Shown: positions 16,076-22,537 of the stretch, piece after piece
Layout of the letters: every line of letters begins with the position of its first letter
How positions within the stretch are numbered: the stretch's first letter is position 1
DNA from: an uncultured Bacteroidota bacterium
GTDB taxonomy: Bacteria > Bacteroidota > Bacteroidia > Bacteroidales > F082
NCBI GenBank assembly: GCA_913055825.1
Contig: CAJXKB010000021.1
Location: forward strand, 1-38,502
Length of the DNA: 38,502 bases
Reading direction: 5' to 3'
Made by a program: the position numbers and the translations under genes
The notes under the pieces: generated by a model
Seen by the model: the letters and a program-made list of their open reading frames with translations, nothing else
Database searches by the model: none
Told to the model about the DNA's origin: nothing

Positions 16076-16083
16076 CAAATATC
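16076..16083 (-). promoter_or_regulatory. Candidate -7 box GATATTTG for rpsP
   Basis: The minus strand reads GATATTTGCACC, 7 of 8 bases to TAnnTTTG and continuing with GCACC as Bacteroidota -7 boxes often do. It gives a leader of about 40 nt. There is no exact -33 box in the A-rich sequence upstream. Confidence 0.4.
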
Positions 16084-16162
16084 TGAATCTTTTCTTAATA
16101 ATAAAAGCTTTTTTTTAAACATTTTTCTTTGGTCCACTGACTTTTAATTTTAAACAACTCAC

Positions 16163-16255
16163 CGCTCTTCCTGATTTGCAATCCGAATGGAAAGGGCAGA
16201 CAGGATTACAAATCCTTAGCCCCAAAAGCTTCCGGATTACAAATCCGGAAGAGCG
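16163..16255. repeat. REP/BIME-like cluster of GATTTGYAATCC units with outer inverted repeats
   Basis: The left arm 16163-16185 (CGCTCTTCCTGATTTGCAAT..) matches the reverse complement of 16233-16255 at 21 of 23 positions. Between them sits a third, perfect unit AGGATT-ACA-AATCCT at 16202-16216, and the right arm itself contains a palindrome TTCCGGATT-ACA-AATCCGGAA. Units of this form are known to accompany REP-associated tyrosine transposases in Bacteroidota, but no transposase gene is present here. Confidence 0.6.
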
Positions 16256-16277
16256 AAGACAAGGCCTAAAGCGAAGG

Positions 16278-16340
16278 GACTCGTGTCTTGTTTTCAATCT
16301 ATTGTTTATTTCGATGTATAGTGAAGTTTTATCACGAGTC
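16278..16340. repeat. Inverted repeat GACTCGTG ... CACGAGTC
   Basis: Eight-base arms at 16278-16285 and 16333-16340 flank 47 AT-rich bases. The stretch directly follows the REP-like cluster and precedes the GC-rich element, and may be part of the same composite repeat region. It has no coding potential. Confidence 0.4.
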
Positions 16341-16380
16341 GCCACGCACCGGCTACGCGTCAGACTCGCGCTGGCTGAGA

Positions 16381-16571
16381 CCTGAAAGGAGATAGCAATA
16401 AACCCCGCGGTAGGGATGGAAGCGGTTAGCCCGCAGCGGTAAAGCGGTATGGAAGCTGGCGGAGACGGGGCGACCGGCGGAAGCCCCCGGAAACGCCTTA
16501 GCTGACACCGCTTTGACGCGAGGACTATGAGCGTACAGCCCGTGATAGCCGGTGCGTTGGCCCGCCCAAAA
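16381..16571. repeat. GC-rich intergenic element, copy 2 (family shared with 3961-4075)
   Basis: This copy shares with copy 1 an AACCCCGCGGTAGGGAT-like start, the 25-mer at 16518-16542 (22 of 25 matches to 4000-4024) and a GCCCGCCCAAAA end. It carries roughly 90-100 additional bases in the middle with further complementary GC runs (GGCGGAGACGGGGCGACCGG, GGAAGCCCCCGG). With the two repeats before it, it fills the 571-bp gap between rpsP and the flavoprotein, in which I see no gene. Confidence 0.55.
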
Positions 16572-16601
16572 AGAAATTACAGCTTCTACCGAAACCAAAG
16601 G

Positions 16602-18137
16602 TCATCTGCTTTTAACAATTCCCATGGCCGTTTTTACCCCGTCGGCGGCACTGGAAATAATCCCTCCGGTATAACCGCTTCCTTCACCGGTCATGTAAAG
16701 ATTTTCGAATCCGGTACAAAGGCCTTTTTCATCACGGTCGACCTGAATGGCAGCCGAGGTTTTACTTTCGAGTCCCATAATATTTCCTTTCTCAAAGCCT
16801 TTTATTTTCCGGCTGAAATCTTTTAGTCCGTTGCGCATGGCGTTACTCACCGATTGGGGGAGCCATTCCCACAACGGGGCAGGCAGCAACCCCATAGGAT
16901 AGCTGCTTTCGGGCTGTTTTGTGGGGATGCGTTTTTGAATAAAATCCTGAATGCCACAAAATGGCACGGCGTACCCTCCGGCTTTTTGATAAAAACCACT
17001 TTCCAATTGTTCCAACCAGTCGAGGGTTTCCATGGCGGAAATTTCACGACCCAGCAGCTCATTCAGGTTCAATCCGGCCACGCAAGCCGCGTTGGCAAAT
17101 TTCCCGTCGCGTTGGTACAGGCTCATGCCATTGACGATATTTTGGTTTTCATAGGCTGTTGCAGGGACGATTGTGCCACCGGGGCACATGCAAAAAGTAT
17201 AAACCGGATGGTTCTTATCTGTTTGCGAGGTAAGACGGTATTCGGCTGCTTTCACCCCTTGCAATTCCGGTATGCCCCACTGAGCCTTATTTATCAGTGT
17301 CTGTGGATGTTCCATCCGGCTGCCCAAAGCAAAATTTTTGGTATGAAAAGAAACCCCGTTTTTCATGAGCATCCGGTACGTTTCAAATGCGGAATGGCCA
17401 ATGGCAAAAACAAAAACATCGGCCTCAATATCTCCTTTGTCGGTAATCATTTCCTGCACACGCCCCTGTTTCACTTTAAGCTCCTGCGCCAGCGTCTCAA
17501 AAAGTACAGTTCCTCCCAATTCCTGAAATTGATGTCGCAGGACTTTTACAATCTCACGTAACCTATCACTTCCCAAATGGGGATGCGTCAGGTATTTGAT
17601 TTCTTCCGGTGCACCGGCATCCACATAAGTTTGCAGGATAAAACGCTTTTCCAGCGAAATGCGTTTGCTACGGGAAGTAAGCTTTCCATCCGAAAAAGTA
17701 CCGGCCCCGCCTTCGCCAAAAGCATAGTTGGACAGCGGACTAAATCGTCCGGTTTTTTCGAAGGTTTCAATGCCTTTTGTGCGCCTGTCCACTTCCGAAC
17801 CGCGTTCGATAAGTGTGGTTTGAAAACCTGCTTTTTGTAATACAAAAGCAGCAAAAAATCCGGCAGGGCCACTTCCCACAACCACAGCTTTTTCTTTTCT
17901 TGTTTTGTATGGGATGTGTAATTCAGGTTTCGGTTCGGGTTCTGATCCTGTAAGTTCAGGCGAATTTACCAAAACCCGCATCTGCCAGTGAATGTGATTT
18001 TTTTTGCGGGCATCGAGGGCTTTATTTTCAATACTCCAGCTAAACTCATTAATCCCCAGCATTTTTCGAATGCGGCTTTTTAGATACACCTCGCGGTACA
18101 TGGTGGGCATTTGCAGATTGATGAGTTTGTATCCCAT
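16602..18137 (-). CDS. FAD-dependent oxidoreductase of the COG2509 type
   Basis: A 511-aa flavoprotein. An N-terminal 85-residue domain (INLQMPTMYREVYLKSRIRK) precedes the FAD Rossmann motif VVVGSGPAGFFAAFVLQKAG (about 97-116) with the acidic ERGSEVDRR after it. Also seen are NYAFGEGGAGTFSDGKLTSR (about 166-185), an FALGSRMEHPQ segment, FCMCPGGTIVPA and a C-terminal GEGSGYTGGIISSAADG dinucleotide-binding signature. This matches the uncharacterised dehydrogenase family COG2509, found in many anaerobes. The substrate is unknown. It follows metG by 41 bp on the same strand, so the two are probably co-transcribed. Confidence 0.82.
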   Translation of the reverse strand: MGYKLINLQMPTMYREVYLKSRIRKMLGINEFSWSIENKALDARKKNHIHWQMRVLVNSPELTGSEPEPKPELHIPYKTRKEKAVVVGSGPAGFFAAFVLQKAGFQTTLIERGSEVDRRTKGIETFEKTGRFSPLSNYAFGEGGAGTFSDGKLTSRSKRISLEKRFILQTYVDAGAPEEIKYLTHPHLGSDRLREIVKVLRHQFQELGGTVLFETLAQELKVKQGRVQEMITDKGDIEADVFVFAIGHSAFETYRMLMKNGVSFHTKNFALGSRMEHPQTLINKAQWGIPELQGVKAAEYRLTSQTDKNHPVYTFCMCPGGTIVPATAYENQNIVNGMSLYQRDGKFANAACVAGLNLNELLGREISAMETLDWLEQLESGFYQKAGGYAVPFCGIQDFIQKRIPTKQPESSYPMGLLPAPLWEWLPQSVSNAMRNGLKDFSRKIKGFEKGNIMGLESKTSAAIQVDRDEKGLCTGFENLYMTGEGSGYTGGIISSAADGVKTAMGIVKSR

Positions 18138-18178
18138 AAGTCAAACCGGTGTTATTTAAGATTTTCAGTCTCGGCTTT

Positions 18179-20227
18179 TTACTTTATCTCACTACCGTTA
18201 CTTACCTTTTCGGTGGGAGAGACGAAACGTAATGTCCCGTCTTTATCTTCAGCCATAAGGATCATTCCCTGCGATTCGATACCACGCAATTTACGGGGGG
18301 CAAGGTTCACCAGCACACTTACCTGTTTCCCGATGATTTCTTCGGGTTTATAATGCCCGGCAATGCCCGAAACAACCGTACGTTGGTCGATGCCCGTATC
18401 AATTTTGAGTTTGAGCAGTTTTTTGGTTTTAGGTACTTTTTCGGCTTCGAGAATAGTCCCCACCCGGATATCCATTTTTACAAAATCATCGTAAACGATT
18501 TCATCTTTAGCCGGATTGGCCGGTGCATTGGCTTCATTGGCTTTTTTGGTGTCCAACAATTTTCGCACCTGCTTTTCCACTTCGGCATCTTCTATTTTCT
18601 CAAACAAGAATTCCGGTTTTCCCAGTTGATGGCCGGCATGCAGTAAATCGGCACTGCCTGCATCGTTCCATTTTAAAGTATTGGTTTTCAACATGTTTGT
18701 CAGTTTAGCAGCGCTGAACGGCAGAAAAGGTTCTGATAAAACAGCGAGGTTAGCTGCAATTTGCAACGAAATATTCAGCACGGTTTCCACTCTTGCCGTA
18801 TCGGTTTTAAAAATTTTCCAGGGCTCGTTATCCGTCAGGTATTTGTTTCCGAGGCGGGCCAGATTCATCAGCTCCGACAAAGCTTCGCGGAATCGGTAAA
18901 GTTCGATGCTGGAAGAAATTTTTTCAGGAAAAGCTTTCATGCTTTCCAAGGTAGCTTGGTCGATTTCGTGCAGTTCATTTCGTTGAGGAACTTTCCCGTC
19001 AAAATATTTTTTGGTTAATACCAGTGTCCTGTTAACGAAATTGCCAAATATAGCCAGCAACTCATTGTTATTACGTGCCTGAAAATCTTTCCACGTAAAG
19101 TCGTTGTCTTTGGTTTCGGGAGCGTTGGCGGTGAGTACATAACGTAGCACGTCCTGCTTGCCGGGGAAGTCTTCGAGATATTCGTGTAACCACACCGCCC
19201 AGTTGCGCGAAGTGGATATTTTATCATTTTCAAGATTTAAAAATTCATTGGCCGGCACATTGTCGGGTACCAGGTACGAACCTTCGGCATGAAGCATAAC
19301 CGGAAAGATGATGCAATGGAAAACAATATTATCCTTTCCGATAAAGTGAACCAACTTAGTGTTGTCCGATTTCCAGTAAGGTTCCCAGTCTTTGCCTGTT
19401 TTCAGGCTCCACTCTTTGCTGGCCGAAATGTAGCCAATGGGGGCATCAAACCACACATACAATACTTTGCCTTCGGCACCATCTATTGGTACTTTTACAC
19501 CCCAGTCAAGGTCGCGTGTTACAGCCCGTGGTTTTAATCCCTGGTCAATCCACGACTTTACCTGGCCATAAACGTTTGTTTTCCAGTCGTTTTTGTGCCC
19601 TTCCAAAATCCATTCTTTCAACCATCTTTCGTACTGATTTAATGGTAAATACCAGTGTTTGGTTTCTTTAAGCACAGGCACAGCACCGCTAAGTGCCGAT
19701 TTAGGATTAATCAGTTCGGTAGGGCTAAGCGAAGTACCACAACTTTCGCACTGGTCTCCATAGGCTTTTTCGTATCCGCAATAAGGGCAGGTGCCCGTTA
19801 CATAGCGGTCGGCCAGGAAGGCATGGGCTGTTTCATCATACAACTGTTGACTGGTTTTTTCGATAAATTTTCCTTCATCATAAAGCTTTTTAAAAAATGC
19901 CGAAGCTGTTTCGTGATGAACAGGCGCTGAAGTGCGTGAATAGACATCGAATGAAATGCCAAATTCTTCAAAAGATTTCTTTATAATGTTGTGATAACGA
20001 TCCACAATGGCCTGTGGACTTACTCCTTCTTTGCGTGCTTTAATGGTGATGGGAACACCGTGCTCATCGGAGCCGCCAATAAATAACACATCCTGGTTTT
20101 TGGAGCGTAAATAACGCGCGTAAATATCTGCCGGCACATAAACCCCTGCTAAATGCCCGATGTGGATGGGGCCATTGGCGTAAGGCAAGGCTGATGTAAT
20201 GGTGTATCTTTTAAAATTATTGCTCAT
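18179..20227 (-). CDS. metG: Methionyl-tRNA synthetase with C-terminal tRNA-binding domain
   Basis: This 682-aa class I synthetase charges tRNA-Met. Seen: HIGH at 22-25, a zinc knuckle with Cys147, Cys150, Cys160 and Cys163, the KMSKS-equivalent KISTS (336-340), a helical anticodon-binding domain (about 400-540), and an EMAP/Trbp111-type OB domain at the C-terminus (about 580-682, [19 protein letters not shown] and [12 protein letters not shown]), which dimerises or adds tRNA affinity. Length is normal for the long form. It has a -7 box at 20260-20253. Confidence 0.96.
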   Translation of the reverse strand: MSNNFKRYTITSALPYANGPIHIGHLAGVYVPADIYARYLRSKNQDVLFIGGSDEHGVPITIKARKEGVSPQAIVDRYHNIIKKSFEEFGISFDVYSRTSAPVHHETASAFFKKLYDEGKFIEKTSQQLYDETAHAFLADRYVTGTCPYCGYEKAYGDQCESCGTSLSPTELINPKSALSGAVPVLKETKHWYLPLNQYERWLKEWILEGHKNDWKTNVYGQVKSWIDQGLKPRAVTRDLDWGVKVPIDGAEGKVLYVWFDAPIGYISASKEWSLKTGKDWEPYWKSDNTKLVHFIGKDNIVFHCIIFPVMLHAEGSYLVPDNVPANEFLNLENDKISTSRNWAVWLHEYLEDFPGKQDVLRYVLTANAPETKDNDFTWKDFQARNNNELLAIFGNFVNRTLVLTKKYFDGKVPQRNELHEIDQATLESMKAFPEKISSSIELYRFREALSELMNLARLGNKYLTDNEPWKIFKTDTARVETVLNISLQIAANLAVLSEPFLPFSAAKLTNMLKTNTLKWNDAGSADLLHAGHQLGKPEFLFEKIEDAEVEKQVRKLLDTKKANEANAPANPAKDEIVYDDFVKMDIRVGTILEAEKVPKTKKLLKLKIDTGIDQRTVVSGIAGHYKPEEIIGKQVSVLVNLAPRKLRGIESQGMILMAEDKDGTLRFVSPTEKVSNGSEIK

Positions 20228-20252
20228 ACAAAACTGTTTTCCGTAATTCCGG

Positions 20253-20260
20253 CAAAGTTA
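20253..20260 (-). promoter_or_regulatory. Promoter -7 box TAACTTTG for metG
   Basis: The minus strand reads TAACTTTGCC, an exact TAnnTTTG box 25 bases before the metG ATG. The -33 region has no exact TTTG. Confidence 0.5.
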
Positions 20261-20299
20261 AAAGAAAAATGAGTACAGGAAGAGTGTATTTGCAGTTCT

Positions 20300-20425
20300 C
20301 CTATAGAGTTGTACCCGGAGTTTAGAATCGTAATATTTCTCGGATACCGTTCCGGAATTCAGAATAGTTTACCCGGTATAAAACCGGTCAAGTGAATTAC
20401 TATGTAGGATATAGCAGTAAAACAT
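20300..20425 (-). pseudogene. Remnant of a second GIY-YIG nuclease gene
   Basis: From an ATG at 20425 the minus strand reads MFYCYILHSNSLDRFYTG and then a TAA at 20371-20369. The first 18 codons are base-for-base the same as the intact gene at 20816. Beyond the stop the same frame still recalls the intact protein (TILNSGT, then EKYYDSKL against TILTPGT and EKYYGNTK) with a deletion of about 5 codons between. It is a decayed copy produced by tandem duplication. Confidence 0.75.
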
Positions 20426-20488
20426 AATGAAAAACCACAAGACTGAAGTTCCTCCAGTCTTGCAGTTTGATTAGTTAGTGGGCCCACC
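20373..20488. repeat. 116-bp perfect direct repeat, copy 1
   Basis: Identical to 20764-20879 at every position (offset 391 bp). It includes the last ten bases of the tRNA, the tRNA terminator hairpin and the first codons of the GIY-YIG gene. Confidence 0.92.
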
Positions 20489-20532
20489 CCCCGATAGCTA
20501 TCGGGGTGAACCTGGGATCACCTGATTATGAG
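20479..20532 (-). pseudogene. 3'-half tRNA relic
   Basis: The minus strand carries the tRNA(CAT) sequence from the anticodon loop (CTCATAATCAGGTG) to the discriminator base. One G-to-A change is present, and the T-loop/T-stem bases AGTCCT are replaced by the palindrome at 20489-20506. The 5' half is missing, so it cannot be a working tRNA. Confidence 0.85.
20489..20506. repeat. CCCCGATAGCTATCGGGG palindrome inserted in the tRNA relic
   Basis: A perfect 18-bp palindrome. Comparison with the intact tRNA 391 bp away shows it replaces six bases (AGTCCT on the minus strand) while both flanks are preserved, so this is a direct before-and-after view of its insertion. Confidence 0.8.
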
Positions 20533-20816
20533 AATTTTTCCAGAATCCGTTTTGTCATTTGGGGATACTTTTTCAAATTTTGAATATACTTTTTGCTTTT
20601 CATTTTTTTAATGTGTTGTTCAATTTTACGAGCCTGTTTTTCTGACTTGCACTCAAAGAAAAAGAACAAATGCCAATCATCTGCTTTGGCAGTAAATTTA
20701 GTATTTCCGTAATACTTTTCGAGATGTCTTTTCAAGCGAGTTCCGGGGGTCAGGATTGTAATACCGGTATAAAACCGGTCAAGTGAATTACTATGTAGGA
20801 TATAGCAGTAAAACAT
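20526..20816 (-). CDS. Small GIY-YIG nuclease (URI family)
   Basis: A 96-aa single-domain GIY-YIG protein. Seen: YCYILHSNSLDRFYTG for the two tyrosine strands (the GIY and YIG motifs are degenerate as CYI and YTG, usual in this subgroup), RLKRHL for the catalytic Arg helix, and KQARKIEQHIKKMKSKKYI with the metal-binding Glu. The ATG at 20816 is preferred. A TTG at 20831 is also in frame, with GGAGG ten bases before it, so a 101-aa form is possible. The last Ser codon and the TAA stop lie in the anticodon loop of the tRNA relic. Whether the nuclease is an active homing-like agent at this tRNA is inference. Confidence 0.85.
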   Translation of the reverse strand: MFYCYILHSNSLDRFYTGITILTPGTRLKRHLEKYYGNTKFTAKADDWHLFFFFECKSEKQARKIEQHIKKMKSKKYIQNLKKYPQMTKRILEKFS

Positions 20817-20879
20817 AATGAAAAACCACAAGACTGAAGTTCCTCCAGTCTTGCAGTTTGATTAGTTAGTGGGCCCACC
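20764..20879. repeat. 116-bp perfect direct repeat, copy 2
   Basis: Partner of 20373-20488, containing the 3' end of the intact tRNA, its terminator and the start of the intact GIY-YIG gene. Confidence 0.92.
20821..20852 (-). terminator. Rho-independent terminator of the tRNA gene
   Basis: On the minus strand AAGACTG, loop GAGGAACTT, CAGTCTT is followed by GTGG and five T. It begins 18 bases after the tRNA 3' end. The loop contains GGAGG, which could also serve as a ribosome site for the TTG start at 20831. The same hairpin is duplicated at 20439-20461. Confidence 0.65.
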
Positions 20880-20943
20880 AGGACTTGAACCTGGGACCAC
20901 CTGATTATGAGTCAGGTGCTCTAACCAACTGAGCTATAGGCCC
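20870..20943 (-). tRNA. tRNA with CAT anticodon (tRNA-Ile2 or elongator tRNA-Met)
   Basis: A 74-nt cloverleaf on the minus strand. The acceptor GGGCCTA pairs with TGGGCCC (one G-T pair) with discriminator A. The D-arm is AGCTCAGTTGGTTAGAGC, the anticodon stem ACCTGA / TCAGGT holds the loop CTCATAA, and the T-arm is CCAGG TTCAAGT CCTGG. CCA is not encoded. GACTCATAATC around the anticodon resembles E. coli ileX, favouring an Ile(CAT) tRNA modified to lysidine, but elongator Met has the same loop. It is not the initiator, which would have a C-A mismatch at position 1-72. Confidence 0.9.
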
Positions 20944-20969
20944 TGTTTCCGGATTTCCGGAAAAGTTTG

Positions 20970-20999
20970 CAAATTTAAGCATTCGATGCCAAATATCAA
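20970..20999 (-). promoter_or_regulatory. Promoter of the tRNA gene (TTG-N19-TAAATTTG)
   Basis: The minus strand has TTG (20999-20997), 19 bases, then TAAATTTG (20977-20970), a good Bacteroidota promoter. The start would be about 20 bases before the mature 5' end. A TTCCGGA-TT-TCCGGAA inverted repeat (20946-20961) lies between promoter and tRNA. Confidence 0.6.
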
Positions 21000-21018
21000 G
21001 CACTCCATCAAAATATTT

Positions 21019-22281
21019 TTATCGCGAATATCTCCCCGAGCCTGTCTTTGCTACCTTTTGCTTACGCGCAGCAAAGAAGGCTTGTTTCCTTCGTTGCTTT
21101 TCTTTTTCCCACTCCTTTTTCTCTTTTTCAGTCATGGGCTTATCAGTTTGAGGAAACGGATTGTTAGCTGCTAATTCTATTTTCCGGCGAATCAGTTTCT
21201 CAATATCTTTAATATAGGCATTCTCTTCCGGTTCACAAATGGAAATAGCAACACCGGTCTCCCCGGCTCTTCCCGAGCGACCAATACGGTGCACATAGGT
21301 TTCGGCAATATTTGGAATATCGTAATTGATTACATACCTCAGCTTGTCAATATCAATGCCACGGGCAGCAATATCGGTAGCTACCAGTACCTTAATTTTG
21401 TGATCTTTAAACTGTTTTAAGGCTTTTTGCCTTTGGTTTTGCGACTTATCTCCATGAATGGCTTCCGCCGCTATCTTTTTCTTCCTCAGGTTACGAACGA
21501 TCCTGTCGGCCCCATGTTTGGTTCTTGAAAACAGCAGTGCCTGGCCAATCTTTTCTTTTTCAAGGATGTGGATCAATAAATCATTCTTGGTGGACCGGTT
21601 TGTGTAATACAGATATTGTTGGATGGTATCGGCGGTTGAGGAAACCGGACTCACACTTACTTTTACGGGATTTTTCAATATTTTCCGCGAAAGGGCTATA
21701 ATGTTATCGGGCATGGTAGCCGAAAAAAACAGCGACTGCCTTTTGACCGGCAGTTTGGTAATGATCTTTTTAATATCGTTGATAAAACCCATATCGAGCA
21801 TGCGGTCGGCTTCGTCCAGTACAAAATACTCAACATCTTTTAAGCTGATAAATCCCTGATTCATTAAGTCAAGCAGACGTCCGGGGGTCGCCACCAGAAT
21901 ATCAACTCCTTTACGAAGAATATTTGTTTGTGAATTTTGGTTTACACCACCAAAAACTACTGTATTTTTAAGCTTGGTATATTTACCATAATCGGTAAAA
22001 CTTTCCCCGATCTGAATAGCCAGTTCTCGTGTTGGCGTAACAATAAGCGATTTAATTCTGCGTTGTTTGCTGTTTTGCTGCCTGTCAGTTAAAAGGTGCT
22101 GCAAAATAGGAACGGCAAAAGCCGCTGTTTTTCCTGTCCCGGTTTGGGCACTGCCTAATACGTCATTTCTTTCAAGAATAAGTGGAATTGATTTTTCCTG
22201 GATGGGAGTGGGGTTTGTGTAATGTTTTTCTTTTAACGCCTGCAAAACAGGCGCTATAATCTTTAAATCTTCAAATTGCAT
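21019..22281 (-). CDS. DEAD-box RNA helicase (RhlE-like)
   Basis: This 420-aa ATP-dependent RNA helicase has the Q motif (HYTNPTPIQEKSIP), Walker A AQTGTGKT (45-52), PTRELA, DEAD (156-159), SAT, and the C-terminal helicase motifs TDIAARGIDI and HRIGRSGRAG. The tail after about 375 is Lys/Arg-rich (KKEWEKEKQRRKQAFFAARK) and probably binds RNA. RhlE-type helicases help ribosome assembly and cold adaptation. It has a strong promoter at 22349-22383 with a leader of about 60 nt, and is a single-gene unit before the tRNA. Confidence 0.92.
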   Translation of the reverse strand: MQFEDLKIIAPVLQALKEKHYTNPTPIQEKSIPLILERNDVLGSAQTGTGKTAAFAVPILQHLLTDRQQNSKQRRIKSLIVTPTRELAIQIGESFTDYGKYTKLKNTVVFGGVNQNSQTNILRKGVDILVATPGRLLDLMNQGFISLKDVEYFVLDEADRMLDMGFINDIKKIITKLPVKRQSLFFSATMPDNIIALSRKILKNPVKVSVSPVSSTADTIQQYLYYTNRSTKNDLLIHILEKEKIGQALLFSRTKHGADRIVRNLRKKKIAAEAIHGDKSQNQRQKALKQFKDHKIKVLVATDIAARGIDIDKLRYVINYDIPNIAETYVHRIGRSGRAGETGVAISICEPEENAYIKDIEKLIRRKIELAANNPFPQTDKPMTEKEKKEWEKEKQRRKQAFFAARKQKVAKTGSGRYSR

Positions 22282-22348
22282 TAATTTCTAAATTATTTCT
22301 CCCGATGAAAATATACAGGGAGTTTGTATTGGAATAAATATATGGCTG

Positions 22349-22383
22349 CAAAGATACGCTTTAAATCAAGACTAAAAACAAAA
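22349..22383 (-). promoter_or_regulatory. Promoter of the DEAD-box helicase (TTTTG-N22-TATCTTTG)
   Basis: TATCTTTGCAGCC on the minus strand is a textbook Bacteroidota -7 box (22356-22349), with TTTTG (22383-22379) 22 bp upstream. It lies in the 256-bp gap after the thiamine-enzyme gene, so the helicase is transcribed separately. Confidence 0.7.
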
Positions 22384-22537
22384 GGTATTTTTAACCAATG
22401 GCCATTTTTGGTGATCAACCGCATGCCATACACAATTTTGTTCAACCTCGCTGTATCCATATGTGCTACAAACCGGGGCATCGAATCTTCAAAACCAAGC
22501 ATCCCTACCGAGGCGATAGATTTATTTTGTTTCTTTT

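Noticed and set aside
16115-16598. Several 69-99-codon frames in the rpsP-flavoprotein gap
   Set aside because: All run through REP-like or GC-rich repeats that recur elsewhere, and none has a promoter or a recognisable product.
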